Shown here piece after piece: positions 16,574-23,368 of a DNA stretch of 64,000 bases (position 1 is its first letter; each line of letters begins with the position of its first letter). The stretch is from positions 1 through 64,000 of the forward strand of contig JAEELF010000001.1 in assembly GCA_016288815.1 (NCBI GenBank), in the 5' to 3' direction. A program made the position numbers and the translations under genes. This DNA comes from Ruminococcus sp. (GTDB taxonomy: Bacteria > Bacillota > Clostridia > Oscillospirales > Ruminococcaceae). Below the pieces are notes generated by a model that had not been told where the DNA came from, searched no databases, and saw only the letters and a program-made list of their open reading frames with translations.

Positions 16574-17239
16574 TTACTTCAGCGGCGTGACATTACCGAA
16601 AACAGCGTAGAATTTGACGGGAATGTTCTTATCAATGTGGCATTTGCCGAAAAACCATTTTTTGTATTCGCAGGTCTTTATCATATCCTCGAAGAATGCG
16701 TGTACCTCGAGCCGCTCGAAGACATCTACCCCGAGGCAGTCCTTGAGAGACGCCGGCGGCTCATGCGTCACGACGTAATCGACCTTATTGCCGCAGCTGT
16801 CGAGGTTGCGGATAGCCTCGATTATCTCAGCGTGGGTGGGCTGCTCACGCTCCCACCATCGCTCGCCGTCGCGCCGGAAGTCATAATCCTGACTGTGACC
16901 GCCGCCGAAGGTGAAAATCCTTTTGTCCTCTATCTGGTAGACCTGCCCGCGCATGAGGTGGACGAGGTTTTTGCCTATTCTATGAATCTTTCCGCCCTTC
17001 CACTGCTCGACTGGGTAGCTCTCGAGGATATCGAAATTCTCGTGGCAGCCGTCGAGGAAGGCGATAGTGTAGCTCTTGGACTCGAGCTTTTTCAGCACAG
17101 CCTCCTCGCGCTTTGAGCCGTCCCAGATGAAGCCGAAGTCCCCGCAGACTATCAGGGTGTCGCCGCGCCTGAGCTTTTTTATTTCAGGAGCGTGGAATCT
17201 CCCGATATCACCGTGTGTATCGCCGGTCACATATATCAT
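16574..17239 (-). CDS. Metallophosphoesterase
   Basis: A 221-residue calcineurin-like phosphoesterase. The motifs are YVTGDTHGD (D and H metal ligands), IVCGDFGFIWDG, LDGCHEN and VTHEPPAS. It probably cleaves a phosphate ester or phosphodiester in the cytosol; no substrate can be read from the sequence. The ATG at 17239 has GGAGG upstream and opens directly into the first metal motif. A longer in-frame ORF start would run through the glmS promoter and is rejected. Confidence 0.88.
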   Translation of the reverse strand: MIYVTGDTHGDIGRFHAPEIKKLRRGDTLIVCGDFGFIWDGSKREEAVLKKLESKSYTIAFLDGCHENFDILESYPVEQWKGGKIHRIGKNLVHLMRGQVYQIEDKRIFTFGGGHSQDYDFRRDGERWWEREQPTHAEIIEAIRNLDSCGNKVDYVVTHEPPASLKDCLGVDVFERLEVHAFFEDMIKTCEYKKWFFGKCHIDKNIPVKFYAVFGNVTPLK

Positions 17240-17269
17240 GCTGATCGCCTCCGTTGTATCTATATCACT

Positions 17270-17298
17270 ATTGTAACATATCTTCGCAAAAAGGTAAA
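17270..17298 (-). promoter_or_regulatory. Promoter of the metallophosphoesterase gene
   Basis: TTTACC (17293-17298), 17 bp, TACAAT (17270-17275) on the minus strand. Confidence 0.5.
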
Positions 17299-17321
17299 GA
17301 GCGCGGGGAAGTTTTTTTCGG

Positions 17322-17350
17322 TTGACAAATCCCGGCGGATAATGTATAAT
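17322..17350 (+). promoter_or_regulatory. Promoter of glmS
   Basis: TTGACA (17322-17327), 17 bp, TATAAT (17345-17350). The leader to the start codon is only about 50 bases. Confidence 0.85.
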
Positions 17351-17405
17351 GAAAATATATGTATCGTTTTTTAACTGATACTTTGCTATATTGGAGGAAA
17401 TACAT

Positions 17406-19244
17406 ATGTGTGGAATAGTTGGATTTACAGGAACTGCGCAGGCAGCTCCCGTGCTCCTCGACGGACTTTCCAAGCTCGAGTACAGAGGCTATGACTCTGC
17501 TGGTATCGCAGTCCGTGACGGAGAAAAGGATACAGAGATAGTCAAAGCCAAGGGCAAGCTCAAGGTGCTCAAGGAGATGACCAACGACGGCGCCGCCGTA
17601 AAGGGCAGCTGCGGTATCGGACACACCCGCTGGGCGACCCACGGTGAGCCCTCGACCCTCAATGCACACCCTCATTCGAGCGACGACGAGAACGTCATCG
17701 CAGTCCACAACGGTATCATCGAGAACTACCAGGAGCTCAGCGCGAAGCTCACCAAGAGCGGTTACACCTTCAATTCCCAGACAGATACCGAGGTCGCAGT
17801 TAAGCTCATCGACTACTACTACAAGAAATACGGTCTGGGACCCGTTGACTCTATCGCAAGAGCGATGATCCGTATCCGCGGCTCGTATGCGCTCTGTGTT
17901 ATGTTCAAGGACTACCCCGGCGAGATCTATACAGCCCGCAAGGATAGCCCCATGATAATCGGCATCTCCAACGGCGAGACCTTCGTTGCGTCTGACGTTC
18001 CCGCGATACTTAAATACACCCGCAATGTCTACTACATCGGCAACATGGAGATAGCGAAGCTCGAAAAGGGCGCAGTTACCTTCTACAACATCGACCGCGA
18101 GGAGATAACGAAGGAGCTCACCGAGATAAAGTGGGACGCAGAAGCAGCCGAAAAGGGCGGCTATGAGCACTTCATGCTCAAGGAGATACATGAGCAGCCC
18201 AAGGCGGTCCGCGACACTATCAACTCCGTTGTCCGCGACGGCGTCATCGACTTCACCGGCATAGGTCTCACAGACGAGGAAATGCAGAAGATAAGCCAGA
18301 TATACATCGTTGCGTGCGGCTCGGCATACCACGTCGGAATGGCAGTACAGTACGTCATCGAGGACCTCGCGGGAGTGCCTGTCCGTGTGGAGCTCGCCTC
18401 AGAGTTTAGATACAGGAAAATGCCCTTTGTCAAGGACAGCCTTGTCATCATAATCAGCCAGTCCGGCGAGACCGCAGACTCTCTCGCAGCCCTGCGTGAA
18501 GCCAAGGAAAAGGGCATAAAGACGCTCGGTATCGTGAATGTGGTCGGCTCTTCCATAGCCCGCGAGGCGGACAACGTGTTCTATACGCTTGCGGGACCCG
18601 AGATATCCGTTGCGACCACCAAGGCGTACAGCACCCAGCTCATCGCAGGATACCTGCTCGCCATGCAGCTCGCAAAGGCACGCGGAACTCTCGCAGACGA
18701 GATATACTCCTCCCTCATCAATGAGCTCTACACCATCCCTGAGAAGATCGAGAAGATACTTGATGACAAGGAGCGTATCCAGTGGTTCGCGCACAAGCTT
18801 GCAGCCGCAAAGGACGCATTCTTCATCGGACGCGGTATCGACTACGCCATCTCGCTCGAGGGCAGCCTCAAGATGAAGGAGATAAGCTATATCCACTCCG
18901 AGGCATACGCAGCCGGCGAACTCAAGCACGGACCTATCAGCCTCATCGAGGACGGCATACTGGTCATCAGTGTGCTCACGCAGAAGGATCTCTACGAAAA
19001 GACCGTCAGCAACATGGTCGAGGTCAAGAGCCGCGGAGCGTCCCTCTTCGGACTGACGACCTACGGCAACTACAGCATGGAGGACACCGCTGACTTCACC
19101 GTCTATATCCCGCAGACCGACCCGCACTTTGCAGGCAGCCTTGCAGTAGTCCCGCTCCAGCTCCTCGGATACTATGTTTCCGTCGCGAAGGGCTACGACG
19201 TAGACAAGCCGCGCAATCTTGCAAAGAGCGTTACAGTTGAATAA
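17406..19244 (+). CDS. glmS: Glutamine-fructose-6-phosphate aminotransferase
   Basis: Makes glucosamine-6-phosphate, the entry to amino-sugar and peptidoglycan synthesis. It has 612 residues. The N-terminal glutaminase domain begins MCGIVGFTG, with Cys2 as the nucleophile, and carries GHTRWATHGEPS. Two SIS isomerase domains follow (ACGSAYHVGM, SQSGETADSLAAL, GRGIDYAISLEGSLKMKEISYIH). It ends KPRNLAKSVTVE, the usual GlmS C-terminus. The ATG has GGAGG at good spacing. There is no room for a glmS ribozyme in the leader. Confidence 0.97.
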   Translation: MCGIVGFTGTAQAAPVLLDGLSKLEYRGYDSAGIAVRDGEKDTEIVKAKGKLKVLKEMTNDGAAVKGSCGIGHTRWATHGEPSTLNAHPHSSDDENVIAVHNGIIENYQELSAKLTKSGYTFNSQTDTEVAVKLIDYYYKKYGLGPVDSIARAMIRIRGSYALCVMFKDYPGEIYTARKDSPMIIGISNGETFVASDVPAILKYTRNVYYIGNMEIAKLEKGAVTFYNIDREEITKELTEIKWDAEAAEKGGYEHFMLKEIHEQPKAVRDTINSVVRDGVIDFTGIGLTDEEMQKISQIYIVACGSAYHVGMAVQYVIEDLAGVPVRVELASEFRYRKMPFVKDSLVIIISQSGETADSLAALREAKEKGIKTLGIVNVVGSSIAREADNVFYTLAGPEISVATTKAYSTQLIAGYLLAMQLAKARGTLADEIYSSLINELYTIPEKIEKILDDKERIQWFAHKLAAAKDAFFIGRGIDYAISLEGSLKMKEISYIHSEAYAAGELKHGPISLIEDGILVISVLTQKDLYEKTVSNMVEVKSRGASLFGLTTYGNYSMEDTADFTVYIPQTDPHFAGSLAVVPLQLLGYYVSVAKGYDVDKPRNLAKSVTVE

Positions 19245-20130
19245 AAGCCGAAAGACCTCCGGGAAACCAGAGGTCTTTCTTTATTATGTCCTTTGCAGGC
19301 GTGGAATCAAGGTAAGCGAAAAGACAGTCGAGCAGCTCCTGATAGCAGTGCTCAGCAAGGTGCATACCGTCCCCCGCGGAATTATCTTCCCGCAGCGCGA
19401 GTGTCTCCTCGTCCGCGACCACAGAATATGCGTCGAAGTACCACACATGGTCGTCGTTGAGACTGTTGACTGCCTCCTCAAGCGCAGAATTGAACTTCCT
19501 TATCTCCTCGTTGCTGGTGAAATCGTTGGAATCAAAAATGGGGGTCGTAGCAGCGGCGATGAAGACCGTATTCGGCGAGATCTTGCGTATGCGCAGTATC
19601 ACGCGCAGATAGTTCTCCGCGTACTCTTCGGCAGTGTACATATTCACATCATTCATGCCGACCGAGAAATACAGCAGCGCCGGCTTTATGTACGCGACAG
19701 CCCCGTAGGTATCGACTTCACCGCAGCCGTAATCGTAGGTAAAGTAATCGAGATTCCAGATAGAGACCGCCGACTGTGCGATGTTATGGCCGCTGTCGAT
19801 GAGCCCGTAGTGACGGAACCCCGATGCAATTGAATCTCCCGCGACCGCAAGATCACTCATGTACATCTTTTCGTTCGGGGATTTTTCCGCACCGATAAAC
19901 TCAGCGGAGCTCCTGCGCGGTTCAGGCTCGTGTGGCTCCTCCGGAACGACCTCGAGCGGCGGCAGAGCAGGCTCCTCGGACGCAGCCCTGATGACAGGCT
20001 CCGGCACGGCTTCTACGGGAGCAGCAGTCCTCATCGGAGGCACCTGATGCAGCGTGACCGACATCAGCATAGCACAGGCGGCAGCGATAACGAGCAGCAG
20101 ACTCACCCGCTGCACCAATTTGTGTTTCAT
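19231..20130 (-). CDS. Secreted or membrane-anchored SGNH/GDSL hydrolase
   Basis: A 299-residue protein with an N-terminal hydrophobic signal or anchor (VSLLLVIAAACAMLMSV), a Pro/Glu-rich linker to about residue 80, and an SGNH esterase fold. Block I is VAGDSIASGF with the serine nucleophile, block III is SVGMND, and block V is DGMHLAEHCY. It probably removes acyl groups from an extracellular carbohydrate or envelope polymer. The family has many substrates. Its 3' end overlaps the glmS 3' end by 14 bp. The ribosome site is weak (GGAAGTGA). Confidence 0.85.
   Translation of the reverse strand: MKHKLVQRVSLLLVIAAACAMLMSVTLHQVPPMRTAAPVEAVPEPVIRAASEEPALPPLEVVPEEPHEPEPRRSSAEFIGAEKSPNEKMYMSDLAVAGDSIASGFRHYGLIDSGHNIAQSAVSIWNLDYFTYDYGCGEVDTYGAVAYIKPALLYFSVGMNDVNMYTAEEYAENYLRVILRIRKISPNTVFIAAATTPIFDSNDFTSNEEIRKFNSALEEAVNSLNDDHVWYFDAYSVVADEETLALREDNSAGDGMHLAEHCYQELLDCLFAYLDSTPAKDIIKKDLWFPGGLSAFIQL
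19251..19285 (+). terminator. Terminator of glmS, inside the convergent gene
   Basis: AAAGACCTC (19251-19259) and GAGGTCTTT (19270-19278) form a 9-bp stem followed by CTTTATT. The same bases encode the last residues of the convergent SGNH gene. Confidence 0.75.
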
Positions 20131-20159
20131 GTTTCACTTCCCGACTTCAGTGTCACCTT

Positions 20160-20188
20160 ATTTTACCACATCTTTCCGGGCTTGTAAA
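20160..20188 (-). promoter_or_regulatory. Promoter of the SGNH hydrolase gene
   Basis: TTTACA (20183-20188), 17 bp, TAAAAT (20160-20165) with TGG before the -10, on the minus strand. It is back to back with the next plus-strand promoter. Confidence 0.65.
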
Positions 20189-20197
20189 GGCTCTGGC

Positions 20198-20226
20198 TTG
20201 ACAAAATAGGGAATTAGTGCTAAAAT
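20198..20226 (+). promoter_or_regulatory. Promoter of the beta-helix acyltransferase-like gene
   Basis: TTGACA (20198-20203), 17 bp, TAAAAT (20221-20226). Confidence 0.7.
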
Positions 20227-20258
20227 ACAATAAAATACACAGCATAGGAGATACTGCG

Positions 20259-20924
20259 ATGAATAACGTCAGAATAACCGAACTCTACGATCTTTCCCAT
20301 ACGGCTGCAAGCGACTACCTCAGCCGTTTCACATACCCGTGGGAGGCGCTGAAGGGCATAAGCGACATGATAATCGCCCTCGGCAAGACCCTTGACCCTG
20401 ACGAATACTACAACCCCAGCGAGAATGTATGGGTACACAAGACCGCCAAGGTCTTCCCGTCCGCATACCTCGGCGCACCGTGTATCATCGGCGCAGGAAC
20501 TGAGGTCCGCCACTGTGCCTTCATCAGAGGTAGCGCTCTTGTCGGCGAGAACTGTGTTGTCGGCAACTCGGTCGAGCTGAAAAACGTCATCATCTTTGAT
20601 AATGTTCAGACCCCGCACTACAACTACGTCGGCGACAGTATCCTCGGTTACAAGTCCCACATGGGAGCAGGCTCTATCACTTCCAATGTCAAGTCTGACA
20701 AGACCAATGTCGTTATCAAGTCAGGCGCGGAGACAATCGAGACCGGCATCAAGAAGATAGGCGCAATGCTCGGCGACTACGTCGAGGTAGGCTGCAACAG
20801 CGTGCTCAATCCGGGCACGGTCATCGGCAGGAACTGCAATGTATACCCCACAAGCTGCGTCAGGGGAGTCATCCCGGAGGGCAGTATCTGGAAGAACGAC
20901 GGAACAGTTGTAAAAAAACACTGA
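20259..20924 (+). CDS. Left-handed beta-helix (hexapeptide) protein, GlmU C-terminal-like
   Basis: A 221-residue protein with hexapeptide repeats (KVFPSAYLGAPCIIGAGTEVRH, GDYVEVGCNSVLNPGTVIGRNCNVYP) resembling the acyltransferase half of UDP-GlcNAc pyrophosphorylase. There is no nucleotidyltransferase domain. SYKSHMGAGSITSN-like residues around 150 fit the acetyl-CoA site region. It probably acts on a sugar nucleotide or related amine, but the name UDP-GlcNAc pyrophosphorylase would overstate what is visible. AGGAG lies eight bases before the ATG at 20259. Monocistronic, with its own promoter and terminator. Confidence 0.78.
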   Translation: MNNVRITELYDLSHTAASDYLSRFTYPWEALKGISDMIIALGKTLDPDEYYNPSENVWVHKTAKVFPSAYLGAPCIIGAGTEVRHCAFIRGSALVGENCVVGNSVELKNVIIFDNVQTPHYNYVGDSILGYKSHMGAGSITSNVKSDKTNVVIKSGAETIETGIKKIGAMLGDYVEVGCNSVLNPGTVIGRNCNVYPTSCVRGVIPEGSIWKNDGTVVKKH

Positions 20925-20940
20925 TATGATACAGAGCTCG

Positions 20941-20972
20941 AACCACCCATTAATTGGGTGGTTTTGATTTTG
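20941..20972 (+). terminator. Terminator
   Basis: AACCACCCA, a five-base loop, TGGGTGGTT, then TTGATTTT. Confidence 0.85.
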
Positions 20973-21000
20973 TGTGCTTATTTTTATTGATGTATGATCT

Positions 21001-21063
21001 GCAGGCGGACACATGAGTCCGCTCCTGCAACCTGAAACCTAACCCCTGACACCTGAAACCTAA
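21001..21063. repeat. Intergenic hairpin plus short direct repeats
   Basis: GCAGG-CGGAC and GTCCG-CT-CCTGC form a hairpin at 21001-21028. It is followed by two copies of CCTGAAACCTAA (21031-21042 and 21052-21063) separated by CCCCTGACA. On the minus strand the repeat spells RFQVSGVRFQV-like peptides, which are a familiar sign of non-coding intergenic repeats in gut bacteria. No other copy is in this window. Confidence 0.6.
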
Positions 21064-21070
21064 ATAATGC

Positions 21071-21099
21071 TTGCAAATATCCGGAAAATATGGTATCAT
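21071..21099 (+). promoter_or_regulatory. Promoter of the topoisomerase operon
   Basis: TTGCAA (21071-21076), 17 bp, TATCAT (21094-21099) with TGG before the -10. Confidence 0.65.
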
Positions 21100-21151
21100 A
21101 TAAAGGAATGCTATTTTTGGAAAGGAGAAGCCGCATCTGCGGCGGGAACAA

Positions 21152-23131
21152 ATGGCAAAAAAGAACGATTACGGCAACGAAAGCATTACAATGCTGAAGG
21201 GCGCCGACAAGGTAAGGAAGCGCCCGGCAGTAATATTCGGCTCGGACGGCCTCGACGGCTGTGAGCACTCGATATTCGAGGTCATCTCGAACTCTATCGA
21301 CGAGGCTCGTGAGGGCTACGGAAATAAGATAATCATCACCCACTACCGCAACCACGACATCGAGGTCGAGGACTTCGGACGCGGCTGTCCCGTGGATTTC
21401 AACAACAACGAGCAGCGCTATAACTGGGAGCTCGTCTACTGCGAGCTGTACGCCGGCGGAAAGTACGACGACGCTGCCGATACCTACGAATACTCCCTCG
21501 GACTGAACGGTCTGGGACTCTGTGCAACGCAGTTTTCGTCCGAGTTCATGGACGTTCAGGTAGTCCGCGACGGCTTCAAGTACGACCTTCACTTCGAGAA
21601 GGGCGATAACGTCGGCGGATTGAAAAAGGAGCCCTGCAAGCGCAAGCAGACCGGTACAAAGACCCGCTGGCGCCCAGACCTTGAGGTCTTCACCGACATC
21701 GACGTGTCTGACGATTATTTCTGCGATATCCTGAAGCGTCAGGCTGTCGTGAACCCGAATATCCTTTTTGTGTTCCGCTCTGAGAATGAAGCAGGCGGCT
21801 TCAACGAGCAGGAGTTCATCTACGAGAACGGCATAACGGACTACGTCACCGAGATAGCCGGCTCCAACGCCATGACCTCTATCCAGCACTGGACCGCCGA
21901 GAAGCGCGGCAAGGACCGTGAGGACAAGCCCGAATACAAGGTCAAGCTCGACGTCGCCCTGACCTTCTCGAACAAGGTCAAGCAGATAGAATACTACCAC
22001 AACTCGAGCTTCCTCGAGCACGGCGGCTCGCCGGAGGACGCAGTAAAACGCGCGTTCGTGGCGCAGATTGACACCTACCTCAAGCAGAACAACGCCTACC
22101 AGAAGAACGAGGGCAAGATAAATTACAACGACGTCGAGGAATGTCTCGTGCTCGTGTCGTCGTCCTTCTCGACGCAGACTTCCTATGAGAACCAGACCAA
22201 AAAGGCGATAACGAACAAATTCATACGCGAGGCGATGACTGAGTTCCTGAAGCACCAGCTCGAGGTCTACTTCATAGAGAACCCCGACGAAGCCCAGAAA
22301 ATAGCGGAGCAGGTGCTCATCAACAAGCGCAGCCGCGAGAACGCAGAGCGAGTCCGTCTAAACGTCAAGAAGAAGCTGACAGGCACTATCGACCTCGCGA
22401 ATATGGTCGAGAAGTTCGTGGACTGCCGCACAAAGGACGTCACACGCCGCGAGATATACATCGTGGAGGGCGATTCAGCGCTCGGTTCGGTAAAGCTCGC
22501 CCGCGACGCTGAATTCCAGGCAGTCATACCGGTCCGCGGAAAGATACTCAACTGCCTCAAAGCGGACTACGCCAAGATATTCAAGAGCGAGATAATCACC
22601 GACCTCATCAAGGTGCTGGGCTGCGGCGTGGAGGTAACGTCCAAGGCGAACAAGGAGCTCTCTACCTTCAACATCGAGAATTTCCGCTGGAACAAGATAG
22701 TCATCTGCACCGATGCGGACGTAGACGGCTTCCAGATACGCACGCTCATACTCACCATGCTCTACCGCCTGACGCCGACTCTCATCAGCGAGGGCTACGT
22801 CTATATCGCGGAGTCGCCGCTGTTTGAGATAAACACCAAGGAGAAGACCTACTTCGCCTATACGGAGCAGGAAAAGCAGCGCATACTCAATGAGATAGGC
22901 GACAAAAAGCACACCATACAGCGCTCGAAGGGCCTCGGCGAGAACGAGCCCGACATGATGAGCCTAACCACCATGAACCCCGACACCCGCCGCCTTATCA
23001 AGGTCACGGTTGATGACATCGCCGAGTCCGCGGAGATATTTGAAATGCTCCTCGGCGACGACCTGCAGGGACGCAAGGACTACATCTCCGAGTACGGCGC
23101 CGACTACCTTGATCTTGCTGACATAAGCTGA
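21152..23131 (+). CDS. parE: Type IIA DNA topoisomerase subunit B (ParE/GyrB family)
   Basis: The ATPase subunit (659 residues). Residues 1-220 hold the GHKL fold with EVISNSIDEAREG (Asn47) and the GLNGLGLCATQFSSEF lid. A transducer domain and the TOPRIM motif EGDSALGSVKLARDAEFQAV with DADVDGFQIRTLILTMLYR follow. Pairing with the A subunit two genes down fits topoisomerase IV, or a second gyrase-like enzyme. Its motifs differ enough from standard GyrB (GDSALGS rather than GDSAGGS) that I favour the accessory enzyme. The start region is odd: AAAGGAG lies 25 bases before the ATG with a small GC hairpin between them. Confidence 0.88.
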   Translation: MAKKNDYGNESITMLKGADKVRKRPAVIFGSDGLDGCEHSIFEVISNSIDEAREGYGNKIIITHYRNHDIEVEDFGRGCPVDFNNNEQRYNWELVYCELYAGGKYDDAADTYEYSLGLNGLGLCATQFSSEFMDVQVVRDGFKYDLHFEKGDNVGGLKKEPCKRKQTGTKTRWRPDLEVFTDIDVSDDYFCDILKRQAVVNPNILFVFRSENEAGGFNEQEFIYENGITDYVTEIAGSNAMTSIQHWTAEKRGKDREDKPEYKVKLDVALTFSNKVKQIEYYHNSSFLEHGGSPEDAVKRAFVAQIDTYLKQNNAYQKNEGKINYNDVEECLVLVSSSFSTQTSYENQTKKAITNKFIREAMTEFLKHQLEVYFIENPDEAQKIAEQVLINKRSRENAERVRLNVKKKLTGTIDLANMVEKFVDCRTKDVTRREIYIVEGDSALGSVKLARDAEFQAVIPVRGKILNCLKADYAKIFKSEIITDLIKVLGCGVEVTSKANKELSTFNIENFRWNKIVICTDADVDGFQIRTLILTMLYRLTPTLISEGYVYIAESPLFEINTKEKTYFAYTEQEKQRILNEIGDKKHTIQRSKGLGENEPDMMSLTTMNPDTRRLIKVTVDDIAESAEIFEMLLGDDLQGRKDYISEYGADYLDLADIS

Positions 23132-23143
23132 CGGAGGGCAGGA

Positions 23144-23368
23144 ATGAAAAAGATCAGGATAACACAGTGCCGCTTCTGCGGCGGCACAGAATTCATCACA
23201 GCATATCATTCAGGCTACGCGAGAGTGCAGAGCGCGGAGAGCTTCATGAAGACCGCTAACCTGTACCACACTATCTGCCGCGACTGCGGGAGCGTGCTCA
23301 GGAGCTTTGTCAAGGAGCCCGAAAAGCTGCTGAAAAAGAGTGAAAGAAGACAAGAGGGAGAATCGTAA
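23144..23368 (+). CDS. Small zinc-ribbon protein between topoisomerase subunits
   Basis: A 74-residue protein with two CxxC pairs (C9/C12 and C45/C48) that should bind one zinc. A Tyr/His-rich stretch lies between the pairs and a basic Lys/Arg/Glu tail follows. It starts 13 bp after the B-subunit gene with GGAGGG, and its stop codon is directly followed by the ATG of the A-subunit gene, so it is tightly embedded in the operon. I recognise no named family. It could assist the topoisomerase or merely share its transcription. Confidence 0.72.
   Translation: MKKIRITQCRFCGGTEFITAYHSGYARVQSAESFMKTANLYHTICRDCGSVLRSFVKEPEKLLKKSERRQEGES

Noticed and set aside
17351-17405. Possible glmS ribozyme upstream of glmS
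   Set aside because: The leader is only about 50 bases, too short for the ribozyme core, and shows no matching structure.
20984-22255. Minus-strand ORF of 423 codons with RFQVSG-like peptides at its end
   Set aside because: It is the shadow of the topoisomerase B gene running into the intergenic repeat; the peptide string comes from the repeat.
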